Translations under genes and position numbers: made by a program | Notes under the pieces: model-generated | The model's input: the letters and a program-made list of their open reading frames with translations, nothing else | Databases searched by the model: none | Told to the model about the DNA's origin: nothing | Shown: one piece after another, positions 36,084 to 44,375 of the stretch | How positions within the stretch are numbered: the stretch's first letter is position 1 | Layout of the letters: the number at the start of each line of letters is the position of its first letter | DNA from: Primorskyibacter flagellatus | GTDB taxonomy: Bacteria; Pseudomonadota; Alphaproteobacteria; Rhodobacterales; Rhodobacteraceae | Direction of reading: 5' to 3' | Assembly: GCF_014638275.1 (NCBI RefSeq) | Contig: NZ_BMFJ01000002.1 | Location: 620,001-684,000 of the forward strand | DNA: 64,000 nucleotides

Positions 36084-37370
36084 CTACCGCATCGTTGACG
36101 GCAGCCACAGGGTGATCGCCGGAAATGCGGCGAGCAGGGCAATGACGATGAGATGCGCCCAGACATGGGGCGCGACGCCGCGGAACAGCTCTCCGAGCGG
36201 GCGGCGCGTGTAGCGGGCGACTACGAAGACGTTCATGCCAAGCGGCGGCGTGACCATCCCGACCTCGGCCGTCACGACGACCAGAACGCCGAACCATACG
36301 GGATCGTATCCCATGTCGAGGATCAGCGGCAGGACCACCGGCACCGTCAGGATCAGGATCGCGATCTGGTCCATGAAGAACCCGAGGATCAGGTAGCCAA
36401 GCAGGATGACGGCGAGGATCATCCCGTGCGACGCATCCAGCCCGCCGACCCATGTGGTGATGTCGTTTGTGACACGCGTAAGGGTGAAGAAATACCCGAA
36501 GATATGCGCGCCCAGGATGATGAACAGCACCATGCACGTGGTCTGCGCCGCGGAGCGCAGTGCGCGCAGCAGGTTCGTCAGGCTCAGCTTGCGTTCCCAG
36601 GCGGCGATCAGCATCGCGCAGAACGCCCCGATGCCCGAGGCCTCCGTCGGCGTGGCGATACCGGAATAGATCGTGCCGGTCACCGCGAAGAACAGGATCA
36701 GCACCAGCCCGACGCGGTTGAGCGAGGCGAACTTCTCCCGGATCGTGTAGGACTTCCCGACCGGCGCCACGGACGGGTCGCGCCAGACCAGGAAGGCAAT
36801 GGTCAGGATGATCGTGAAGGTCACGATGATGCCCGGAATGATCCCGCCGATCAGCAGCGCCCCGATCGGGATGTCGGCGATGATGCCGTAGAGGATCAGC
36901 GCGATGGACGGCGGGATCAGCATCGCCAGCGTGCCGGAAATCGCCACGACCCCGCAGGCAAGCTTGGGCTCGTAGCCCTCCTTCAGCATCGCCGGGATGG
37001 AGGTGGAGGCCAGCGTCGCGGCAGCGGCTGTGGAGGACCCGGAGATCGCCCCGAACCCCGCGCCCGCCAGCGCCGTCGCCATGGCCACCCCGCCGCGCAG
37101 CCGCCCGACCCAGACGGTCGCCGCCCGGAACAGGTCGTTGGCCACGCCCGAGATGATGACGAACTCCGCCATCAGCAGGAACATCGGGATCGTGATGATC
37201 TCGTAGTCATTGGCGGTCGAAAGCGGCGAGGTCTTGAGGATCCCCTGCAGGATCGGCCAGCCGCCGAACATGTAAAGCCCGGTCGCCCCCGACACCGCCA
37301 TGGCCAGCGCCACCGGCAGGCCGAAGACCAGCATGGCCACAAGGACGATCAGCGCGACGGTAACGGTCAT
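36084..37370 (-). CDS. TRAP transporter large permease (DctM family)
   Basis: 428 residues, about 12 membrane helices, with SGSSTAAAATLASTSIPAM and the PPSIALILYG motif typical of the DctM transport core. It moves the ligand into the cell using a sodium gradient. Its ATG overlaps the stop of the small permease (ATGA), showing coupled translation. Confidence 0.94.
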   Translation of the reverse strand: MTVTVALIVLVAMLVFGLPVALAMAVSGATGLYMFGGWPILQGILKTSPLSTANDYEIITIPMFLLMAEFVIISGVANDLFRAATVWVGRLRGGVAMATALAGAGFGAISGSSTAAAATLASTSIPAMLKEGYEPKLACGVVAISGTLAMLIPPSIALILYGIIADIPIGALLIGGIIPGIIVTFTIILTIAFLVWRDPSVAPVGKSYTIREKFASLNRVGLVLILFFAVTGTIYSGIATPTEASGIGAFCAMLIAAWERKLSLTNLLRALRSAAQTTCMVLFIILGAHIFGYFFTLTRVTNDITTWVGGLDASHGMILAVILLGYLILGFFMDQIAILILTVPVVLPLILDMGYDPVWFGVLVVVTAEVGMVTPPLGMNVFVVARYTRRPLGELFRGVAPHVWAHLIVIALLAAFPAITLWLPSTMR

Positions 37371-37954
37371 TCTGCGGACTCCAGCCCTGCGGTTGATGTG
37401 ACGGGCGGCGGCGGCAGTTCGACCATGTCGCGCCCGGTAACGGCAGACAGGGCGTGGAACAGCGTCCGGTAGGCGCAGCGCAGCACCAGAACGCCCATCC
37501 CGAGCGCCAGAACCGCATGCGCGACCCAGGTCTGGAACGGCACGATGCCCGCGATCCGGTTATCCGCGACAAGGGCCTGCACCGCCTGCCCGTATTCCAG
37601 CCAGGTGATCGCGGCCAGCAGCAGGGTCGAGGCCGCAAAGCCCGCGCTCTGCGCTGCGTGCCGCAGCCGGAACGGGATCAGCGGCACGAAGACATCCAGC
37701 GCGATATGCCCGTGCTGCTGCATCGTGTCCGACAGCGCAAAGAAGAAGACCGCCCCGACCAGGTACAGCCCGATCAGGTCATAGGACCAGACCAGCGGTG
37801 CGTGGAACACGTAGCGCAGCACCACGTCCAGCATGACGGTGCACATGATCCCCGCCAGCGCGATGGCCGACAGCGCGACGAGAACGGTTTCCACCCGCGC
37901 CAGCCAGGCCGAGGGCGCGTTGAGCGGCAGTTGAGGTTCCCCCGGTGCGGCCAT
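37367..37954 (-). CDS. TRAP transporter small permease (DctQ family)
   Basis: 195 residues from the ATG at 37954, one base after the stop of the lyase gene; an upstream start would add 17 residues overlapping it. Four membrane helices, with the DVVLRYVFHAPLVWSYDL motif typical of DctQ. It is the partner of the DctM protein that follows. Confidence 0.9.
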   Translation of the reverse strand: MAAPGEPQLPLNAPSAWLARVETVLVALSAIALAGIMCTVMLDVVLRYVFHAPLVWSYDLIGLYLVGAVFFFALSDTMQQHGHIALDVFVPLIPFRLRHAAQSAGFAASTLLLAAITWLEYGQAVQALVADNRIAGIVPFQTWVAHAVLALGMGVLVLRCAYRTLFHALSAVTGRDMVELPPPPVTSTAGLESAE

Positions 37955-37955
37955 G

Positions 37956-38813
37956 TCAGACCTCCTGCCCGGCGGCAGCCATGATCTTGCGCGCGGCCCG
38001 TTCATGCGGCTTGTCGATCATCTGCCCGTCGATGCGCACCACCCCGGCGTCAGGATTTTCGGCAAAGGCGGCCAGAACCTTGCGCGCCCAGTCCAGTTCC
38101 TCTTCCGTCGGGGTAAAGGCGGCATTGACCGGCGCAACATGCTTGGGATGGATCACCGCCTTGGCGCCGAACCCGTCGCGCCGGGCCTCCCGCGCCTCGC
38201 GTTCGACCACGGACAGGTCGTCGAGCACCGCGCAGATCGTATCGATCGCGACCACCCCCGCAGCCGCCGCCCCGGCAAGACAGAGGTTCCGCGCCAGCCG
38301 GAACGGTTCATGGAACCCCTCTCGCGCGCCGTTTTCCCGTGCGCCGAGCGAGGCGGCCAGATCCTCCGCGCCCCACATCATGCCCCAGAGCCGCTTGTCA
38401 CATCCCGCGTAGCCGCCGAGGGTGAACAGCGACGCCGCCGTTTCCGTGGCGATGGCGATGATCTTGACCGGGGAGAGCCCGTGCGCCGCCTCGAACGCGG
38501 CGAGGTAGTTGGCGACGCGATTCAGATCCTCCGGCCCTTCGCATTTCGGCAGGCAAATCCCGTCCGGAGCGTGGGGCAGGACGGCGGCCAGATCCGCCAG
38601 GGTCAGCCCCGTATCCAGCGCGTTGACCCGGACGAACAGCGCTTTGCCGCCCCTGTCGCCGCGCAGCATGTCGCCGACCGTCCCGCGCGCCGCGTCCTTG
38701 GCAGAGGCCGCGACGGAATCCTCGAGGTCCAGGATCAGCGCGTCGGCATCCCCGCCGACGGCCTTCTCGAATTTCCGCGCGGAGTCGCCGGGCACAAACA
38801 GGAAGGACCGCAT
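37956..38813 (-). CDS. HpcH/HpaI-type CoA-ester lyase (CitE-like: malyl/citramalyl-CoA lyase family)
   Basis: 285 residues. The N-terminal SFLFVPGDSARKFEKA and DALILDLEDSVAASAK (metal/CoA region) and IHPKHVAPVNAAFTP, which is typical of CitE-like lyases, are present. Family members cleave beta-hydroxy-acyl-CoAs such as citramalyl-CoA (to acetyl-CoA and pyruvate) or beta-methylmalyl-CoA (to propionyl-CoA and glyoxylate). Its ATG shares a base with the MaoC stop (TGATG), so the hydratase and lyase are coupled, fitting hydration followed by cleavage. Exact substrate inferred only. Confidence 0.88.
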   Translation of the reverse strand: MRSFLFVPGDSARKFEKAVGGDADALILDLEDSVAASAKDAARGTVGDMLRGDRGGKALFVRVNALDTGLTLADLAAVLPHAPDGICLPKCEGPEDLNRVANYLAAFEAAHGLSPVKIIAIATETAASLFTLGGYAGCDKRLWGMMWGAEDLAASLGARENGAREGFHEPFRLARNLCLAGAAAAGVVAIDTICAVLDDLSVVEREAREARRDGFGAKAVIHPKHVAPVNAAFTPTEEELDWARKVLAAFAENPDAGVVRIDGQMIDKPHERAARKIMAAAGQEV

Positions 38814-39271
38814 CAGGCCGCCTCCGGCCGCTTGCGCATCAGCGCCATGCGCTTGCACTGCGCGACCACCGTGCCGTCCTGCTTCAGACAGCGATGCTCG
38901 AACTCGACCAGCCCCTGCGTCGGCCGCGATTTGGATTCGCGCACCGAAAGCACCGTCGTCTCCGCCCGCAGCGTGTCGCCGTGGAATACCGGTGCGGGGA
39001 AGGTCACCTCGGAAAACCCGAGATTGCCGATGGTCGTGCCAAGCGTCGTGTCCTGCACCGTCAGCCCCACCATGATCGCAAAGGTGAACATCGAATTGAA
39101 CAGCGGCTTGCCCCACTCCGTCCCTTTCGCGAAATCGAAGTCGATATGCAGGGGCTGCGGGTTCATCGACATGAGCGAAAACATCATGTTGTCGCTTTCC
39201 GTGACAGAGCGCGACAGCTCGTGACGAAACTGCTGTCCCTCGTGGAATTCCTCGAACCAGAGCCCGGCCAT
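38813..39271 (-). CDS. MaoC-like (R)-hydratase/dehydratase, Asn variant at the Asp position
   Basis: 152 residues from the ATG at 39271 (MAGLWFEEF), with GAGGAG upstream. A single hot-dog domain with the substrate-binding stretch SMNPQPLHIDFDFAK; where hydratase-2 enzymes have Asp five residues before the catalytic His, this protein has Asn, and the GD at the loop is missing. This SMNPQPLH form is found in MaoC proteins near CitE-like lyases. It probably hydrates the enoyl-CoA formed by the adjacent dehydrogenase. Confidence 0.85.
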   Translation of the reverse strand: MAGLWFEEFHEGQQFRHELSRSVTESDNMMFSLMSMNPQPLHIDFDFAKGTEWGKPLFNSMFTFAIMVGLTVQDTTLGTTIGNLGFSEVTFPAPVFHGDTLRAETTVLSVRESKSRPTQGLVEFEHRCLKQDGTVVAQCKRMALMRKRPEAA

Positions 39272-39281
39272 ACGCGTCTCC

Positions 39282-40448
39282 TCAGTAAGATTTCGGCAGA
39301 CCCAGCACCCGCTCCGCGATATAGCAGAGCGCAAGCTGGGGAGAGATCGGGGCGATGCGCGGGATCAGGCTTTCGCGCAGATACCGCTCCACGTGATATT
39401 CCTTGGCGTAGCCAAAACCGCCGTGTGTCATGACCGCCTGCTGGCAGGCATTGAACCCCGCCTCGCCCGCCAGGTACTTGGCCATGTTGGCGCTGGCACC
39501 GGCGTTCATGCCCTGATCGTATTCCCAGGCAGCTTTCATCGTGACCAGCCAGGCGGCCTCAAGCTCCGACTGGCAGACCGCAAGGGGGTGCTGGATCGCC
39601 TGGTTCTGCCCGATCGGCCTGTTGAAGACGACCCGCTCCCTGGCGTAGGCAGTCGCCCGGCGCAGCGCGGCAAAGCCCAGACCGACGGCTTCGGCGGCGA
39701 TCAGGATACGCTCGGGGTTCATGCCCTGCAGGATCATGCGGAAGCCCTCGCCCTCCGCCCCTATGCGGTCCTCTTCGGGGATTTCGAAATTCTCGAAGAA
39801 CAGTTCGTTCGAGTCGACCGCCTTGCGGCCCATCTTCTCGATCTCAGACACCTTGATCCGGCTCCGGTCGAACGGCGTGTAGAACAGCGACAGCCCCTGC
39901 GTGGGCGACGTCACCTCCTCGAGCGGCGTGGTCCGGGCCAGCAGCAGAATGTTGTCGGCGACCTGCGCGGTCGAGATCCACACTTTCTGCCCGTTCACCA
40001 CGTAGCGGTCGCCGCGCTTCTCGGCCCGCAGCTTCAGCTGAGTGGTGTTCAGCCCGGTGTTCGGCTCCGTCACGCCGAAGCATGCCTTTTCCCGCCCCTC
40101 GGCCATCGGGCGGATCATCCGGTCCTTCTGCGCCTGCGTGCCGAACACATCCACCGGCTTCAGCCCGAAGATGTTGATATGCACCGCCGAGGCCCCCGAC
40201 AGTCCCGCGCCCGACTCCGCAATCGTGCGCATCATGATCGTCGCCTCGGTGACGCCGAGCCCCGCGCCGCCCTGCGCCTCTGCCGTGCAGATGCCAAGCC
40301 AACCCTCGCGTGCCAGCGCATCGTAGAAATCGGTCGGGAACCCGCCCTCCCGGTCCTTCTTCAGCCAGTAGTCATCACCGAACCCGGCGCAGATGCGTTC
40401 GATCGCGTCCTGTATCGCCCGCTGGTCTTCGGTCAGTGAAAAATCCAT
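39282..40448 (-). CDS. Acyl-CoA dehydrogenase (block A), lacking the YEGT base motif
   Basis: 388 residues. The FAD/acyl-CoA domains are normal (ACFGVTEPNTGLNTT, GGFGYAKEYHVER with the Glu-Arg pair of the FAD site), but the usual C-terminal YEGTSQIQ with the catalytic Glu is replaced by SLIPRIAPISPQLALCYIAE. The catalytic base must therefore be elsewhere or chemistry may differ. It probably inserts the double bond in the CoA ester made by the CoA transferase 3 nt upstream. Confidence 0.87.
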   Translation of the reverse strand: MDFSLTEDQRAIQDAIERICAGFGDDYWLKKDREGGFPTDFYDALAREGWLGICTAEAQGGAGLGVTEATIMMRTIAESGAGLSGASAVHINIFGLKPVDVFGTQAQKDRMIRPMAEGREKACFGVTEPNTGLNTTQLKLRAEKRGDRYVVNGQKVWISTAQVADNILLLARTTPLEEVTSPTQGLSLFYTPFDRSRIKVSEIEKMGRKAVDSNELFFENFEIPEEDRIGAEGEGFRMILQGMNPERILIAAEAVGLGFAALRRATAYARERVVFNRPIGQNQAIQHPLAVCQSELEAAWLVTMKAAWEYDQGMNAGASANMAKYLAGEAGFNACQQAVMTHGGFGYAKEYHVERYLRESLIPRIAPISPQLALCYIAERVLGLPKSY

Positions 40449-40451
40449 GTC

Positions 40452-41654
40452 TCAGCCCTTCTCCGGCAGGGTGACGGCGCCGGTCTGCACCAGTGCAGCG
40501 ACCTCCTCGCCCGTGAAACCCATACGATCCAGTATGGACGCGCCGTTGGCCCCCATGGCCGGAGCCGGCCTTTCGGGGCGCGCAGGGGTGCGCGAAAAGC
40601 TGGCCGGGACCGCCATCTGCCGGATCCGCCCCTCGGTCGGATGATCGACCTCTTCGAAGAAGCCGACGGCGGCAAGATGCGGGTCCTCGAGCGCGCTGGC
40701 GAAACTGTGCATTGGCAGGGCGGGCACGTCGGCGCGATCGAACAGGTCCATCCATTCCGCAGTGGTGCGGGTCTTCATAAGCTCGCCCAGTTCCGCATAA
40801 ACCTCGTCGATATGGGCCATACGGGCGGCGAAGGTGGCATAGCGCGGATCGGCTTTCGGCATCTCGGGCCGGCCGAGTTCGCGGAAGAACCGCTCCCAGT
40901 GGCCATCGTTGTAGATCAACGCGCAGACATAGCCGTCCTGCGTTTCGTAGGGCTTCCGGTCCGGAGACAGGTGCCGCCGGTATCCGCCCTGGTCCAGAGG
41001 CGGCACGAAGGTCAGCCCGCCGAGGTGATCGGCGAGGATCATCGCCAGCATCGTTTCGTACATCGGCACCTCGACCTTCTGCCCCTGACCGGAGCGGTCG
41101 CGCTCGATCACCGCCGCGAGGATCGCGTTCACCGCCGACATCCCCACGATCCGGTCGCAGATCGCCGCCGGAACATAGGCCGGTTTCTGGCCTGCCTTCT
41201 GGAACAGGTAGGGGATGCAGGCACCGCCCTGGATCAGGTCGTCATAGGCCGGACGCCCCGCATAGGGCCCCTGCTGGTCGAACCCGACAAGCGCCGCATA
41301 GATTACCTTGGGATTGGTCTGCTGCAGCACGTCCCAGCTTAGCCCGAGCCGGTCCATTTTGCGCGGACGCACATTGGTCACCACCACGTCGCTCTGCGCC
41401 ACCATGCGCAGGACGGCCGCGCGGCCCTCCTCCTTCTTCAGGTTCAGGACGATGCTTTCCTTGGACCGGTTGGTGTTGAGATACATCGCCCCCATGCCGG
41501 GGGTCCGGGCCGGAGTGATCTCCCGCACCAGATCGCCCGCGGGCGCTTCGACCTTGATGACCTCGGCGCCGTAGTCGCCAAGGATCTGTGTCGCATATGG
41601 CCCCATAAGAACGGAGCTGAGGTCAAGGACGCGAAGTCCTGCCAGCGGTCCCAT
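40452..41654 (-). CDS. Family III CoA-transferase (CaiB/BaiF type)
   Basis: 400 residues from the ATG at 41654, preceded by GGAGGAG; an ATG six codons earlier overlaps that site. The catalytic Asp is in GRPAYDDLIQG (about residue 142), with VLDLSSVLMGPYA at the N-terminus and FTGEEVAALVQTGAV near the end. It moves CoA from a donor such as succinyl-CoA or acetyl-CoA to the imported acid. It is the first gene of block A and is divergent from IclR 1 across a near-perfect palindrome. Confidence 0.92.
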   Translation of the reverse strand: MGPLAGLRVLDLSSVLMGPYATQILGDYGAEVIKVEAPAGDLVREITPARTPGMGAMYLNTNRSKESIVLNLKKEEGRAAVLRMVAQSDVVVTNVRPRKMDRLGLSWDVLQQTNPKVIYAALVGFDQQGPYAGRPAYDDLIQGGACIPYLFQKAGQKPAYVPAAICDRIVGMSAVNAILAAVIERDRSGQGQKVEVPMYETMLAMILADHLGGLTFVPPLDQGGYRRHLSPDRKPYETQDGYVCALIYNDGHWERFFRELGRPEMPKADPRYATFAARMAHIDEVYAELGELMKTRTTAEWMDLFDRADVPALPMHSFASALEDPHLAAVGFFEEVDHPTEGRIRQMAVPASFSRTPARPERPAPAMGANGASILDRMGFTGEEVAALVQTGAVTLPEKG

Positions 41655-41670
41655 CTTGCCGTCTCCTCCC

Positions 41671-41694
41671 ATTTGTCCATATATGTGGACAAAT
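41671..41694. promoter_or_regulatory. Near-perfect IclR operator palindrome upstream of block A
   Basis: ATTTGTCCA (41671-41679) and TGGACAAAT (41686-41694) are perfect 9-bp arms around TATATG. It sits 17 bp upstream of the CoA-transferase start and 90 bp ahead of the IclR gene, the ideal place for a divergent IclR site. A half-site ATGGAACAA follows at 41705-41713. Confidence 0.7.
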
Positions 41695-41783
41695 ACAGCA
41701 ATATATGGAACAAGTTAGGCAGAGCCCGTGGCACTTGTCAACGGACTCTGGATCAGATCGTCAAAATCGGGGCAGATAGGGAC

Positions 41784-42563
41784 ATGGCCGTTAAACAGAT
41801 CGAAAACCTCCTTGCCCTGCTAGAGTTTTTTGCTGACCGCAAGGAACCGGCGACGCTCGCCGACGTGGTGCGCCACTTCGGTTGGCCACGGTCGAGCGCG
41901 CATCACATCCTCTCGACGCTGGTGGATTCGGGCTACCTCTACGAACCCCGTCCCCGCGCGGGTTTCTATCCGTCCTCCCGCTGGCAGCGCCTGTCCCAGG
42001 CCTTCACCGAAGCGGAACCCGTACCCGAGGCCCTGCACCGCATCATCACCGAACTGGGCCGCGAGACCGGAGAGACGATCTGGATCTCCGCGCCAAGCGG
42101 GCTTTACGCCGTGTTCCTCGAGGTCGTGGAATCCTCTGCCGCCGTGCGCTATGCCGCGCAGCTTGGAAACCGGGTGCCGATCCATGTCACCGCCTCTGGC
42201 CAGACCCTGCTGTCACAGATGAGCGAGCGCGACCGCGATGTCATCCTGCGCAAGACCGAATACGGATGCTGGGGTGTGAATGCCGCGAAATCGGTGGCAG
42301 AGGTGCACGAACAGATGGACGCGGCCCGCCGGCGCGGCTGGTTCTACTCTGCCTCGAACTACTCTCCCGACCTCGGCGGGGTTGCCGTTCCGGTCGTCCT
42401 CGGCGACCGCATCTATTCGATCACCGTCGCCGGTCCGCTCTACCGCGTCGCCGACAAGTTCGAGGAGAACGCGCGCCGTATATACGCCGCCATCGCCCGC
42501 GAACTCGGGCCCGACCACTGCGCCCGCACGCTCAAGGACATCACCGTCCCGGACTGGAGCTAA
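41784..42563 (+). CDS. IclR-family transcriptional regulator 1
   Basis: 259 residues from the ATG at 41784; an earlier open start lacks HTH homology. N-terminal winged helix (KQIENLLALLEFFADRKEPATL and GWPRSSAHHILSTLVDSGYL) and an IclR effector-binding domain (about 85-250, GETIWISAPSG, VTASGQTLLSQM, PVVLGDRIYSITV). It is divergent from the block A operon and probably controls it through the palindrome at 41671-41694. Its stop overlaps that of the PAS-LuxR gene. Confidence 0.9.
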   Translation: MAVKQIENLLALLEFFADRKEPATLADVVRHFGWPRSSAHHILSTLVDSGYLYEPRPRAGFYPSSRWQRLSQAFTEAEPVPEALHRIITELGRETGETIWISAPSGLYAVFLEVVESSAAVRYAAQLGNRVPIHVTASGQTLLSQMSERDRDVILRKTEYGCWGVNAAKSVAEVHEQMDAARRRGWFYSASNYSPDLGGVAVPVVLGDRIYSITVAGPLYRVADKFEENARRIYAAIARELGPDHCARTLKDITVPDWS

Positions 42564-43102
42564 CGCGGCAGCGAGGTCAGGCAGCGCACCAGTTCCAGCG
42601 AATTGCGCACCCCGAACCGGGTCATCAGCCGGTCCTTGTGCGCATGCACTGTGCGCGGGGAAATTTCCAGCCGCCGCGCGATCTCCTTCGCGGTCAGCCC
42701 TTCGACCAGCAGCATGCCGACCTGCCTCTCGCGGCGGGTCAGCGGCACCACCTGCCGTTCCCCTGACAGGTCGGAAAAGCTCCAGACCGCGCGCGCCAGC
42801 GGGTCGCCGGCATCCAGCGACTGCCCCCGCACCCGGCACCAGAACAGCGTTCCGTCCTGACGCCGCATCACCCGTTCGTCGGCATAGGCCCCGTGCGCGC
42901 GCAGTTCCCGGACCCAGTGCTGCCCCGTGTTGTCGAATTCGTCGCGTGAGGGATAGAACATCTCCAGCGACTTGCCCTCCAGCGCCCCGGCCTCGTAACC
43001 GAACATGGCGGCGAACCGCAGGTTGCAGCGGCGGATCACCCGGTTTTCGGAATAGATCAGCCCGACCGGGGCATGTTCAAAGATCTCGGTATCGGGCGTC
43101 AT
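42560..43102 (-). CDS. PAS-domain LuxR-type regulator
   Basis: 180 residues from the ATG at 43102 (MTPDTEIFEHAPVGLIY); an upstream ATG at 43153 is possible. A PAS domain (about 5-110, with RVIRRCNLRFAAMFGYEAGALEGKS) is followed by a GerE/LuxR HTH (LTRRERQVGMLLVEGLTAKE and ISPRTVHAHKDRL). It is probably a one-component sensor with no partner histidine kinase here. It is the last gene of block B and may regulate that block. Signal unknown. Confidence 0.82.
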   Translation of the reverse strand: MTPDTEIFEHAPVGLIYSENRVIRRCNLRFAAMFGYEAGALEGKSLEMFYPSRDEFDNTGQHWVRELRAHGAYADERVMRRQDGTLFWCRVRGQSLDAGDPLARAVWSFSDLSGERQVVPLTRRERQVGMLLVEGLTAKEIARRLEISPRTVHAHKDRLMTRFGVRNSLELVRCLTSLPR

Positions 43103-43208
43103 CGGGTCAGGCGGCAAGAAAACGGGGCGCACCACGGGAAGGATGCGCCCCATGCAATCACGGATCGCCGCCCGGCTCCAGACGGAAACCGGACGGCCCC
43201 GTTGCGGA

Positions 43209-44348
43209 CTACTTCTTCGGCAGTTCCACGATGCAGGATCCGACGGCCGAAAGCTCTCCGTCCTGCTGTTCGGCGCGCTGGCTGATTTCGACGAAGTACT
43301 TGCCGTCCTTGTCGAACTTTCGCGTCACCTCGCCATGGATCAGGATGATGTCGCCTTCGGGGTTGTGACGGCGCACCTGGCACTTGGCCTGGCTGAGGAA
43401 GCCATCGTCCCCGGCCCAGTTGGTGACGTGATGCGTCAGCCAGGACGCCCGCTCCGGCCCGTAATCGTAGGCACCGGGCGCGCCGACCTCCAGCGCGAAC
43501 TCCTCTTCCCAATGCACCCGCTCCGGGCAGTCGGGGATGCCGAAGCGGTTCTTGATCCCCGCGCCGGGATGCTTCTGCTGCAGCTTCCACGCCATCTTGT
43601 TGGCCCGGATGTACAGCCCGCCCCAGCCCTGCGCATAGGCGATGAAGCCGGTGACGGTCATCGGACCCTTCACCATGGTCGGCAGCGCCTCTCCCACGGT
43701 GACATCGTCCCAGTACCGCGTCCTGGCGCCGCGGACCTCTTCCTGTTCGTAATACTTGGTGTAGGAATCCAGCTCCTCCTGCGTGTAGACCCGCGGCTGG
43801 CGGCTCTTCACGTCGGTGTACTTGGTCCCCTTCTCCGCTGCATGGTTCCGCTCGGTCCGGAAGCACCACGAATCCGCCGCCGCCAGCTGGTCACCGGTCT
43901 TCGCATCGTAGAAATCGACATGGTAGATCTGCTGCACCGCGCGCCCCGCAAAGCGGGTGTCATGTTCGATCAGGTCCTTCAGATAGGCCTCCGTCCGCAG
44001 TTCCGTGTTCCGCGCGATCGGCCGCATCCAGGTCCAGTCCGACCCCGACCACATCGCATGAACCCCCGGCAGACCGCCGACGTAACCCGAGATGATGCGC
44101 GAGGTGGAAAACAGGAAGGACGGCAAAGCGATCACATCGCCGAACTTCGTCCCCTTCGCATAGTCGGGGTCGCACCACAGCGGGTTGTCGTCGCCGATGC
44201 CATGCGCGTAATGGCGGATGTTGTCGCGGGTCGCCTCATAGCACCACGGCTCCACCGTGTTCTCGATCTTCACGCCGATCCGCTTGGAAAGATCGTCGAG
44301 CCCCTCCTGCGTGATCTTCGGAAACTGTCTCTGGGTCATGTCGTTCAT
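43209..44348 (-). CDS. Large FAS1-like/MaoC double hot-dog dehydratase
   Basis: 379 residues, about twice a single MaoC. An N-terminal hot-dog has GIGDDNPLWCDPDYAKG, where the usual catalytic His is Trp, and the C-terminal half (about 210-370) has FTVGEALPTMVKG-type strands without a clear Asp-His pair. Such FAS1-like dehydratases are annotated as acyl dehydratases. It follows the acyl-CoA ligase of block B by 27 nt and probably hydrates the enoyl-CoA made from its product. Catalytic residues cannot be named. Confidence 0.8.
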   Translation of the reverse strand: MNDMTQRQFPKITQEGLDDLSKRIGVKIENTVEPWCYEATRDNIRHYAHGIGDDNPLWCDPDYAKGTKFGDVIALPSFLFSTSRIISGYVGGLPGVHAMWSGSDWTWMRPIARNTELRTEAYLKDLIEHDTRFAGRAVQQIYHVDFYDAKTGDQLAAADSWCFRTERNHAAEKGTKYTDVKSRQPRVYTQEELDSYTKYYEQEEVRGARTRYWDDVTVGEALPTMVKGPMTVTGFIAYAQGWGGLYIRANKMAWKLQQKHPGAGIKNRFGIPDCPERVHWEEEFALEVGAPGAYDYGPERASWLTHHVTNWAGDDGFLSQAKCQVRRHNPEGDIILIHGEVTRKFDKDGKYFVEISQRAEQQDGELSAVGSCIVELPKK

Positions 44349-44375
44349 GGGATACTCCTCCGGTATGTGATGGGC

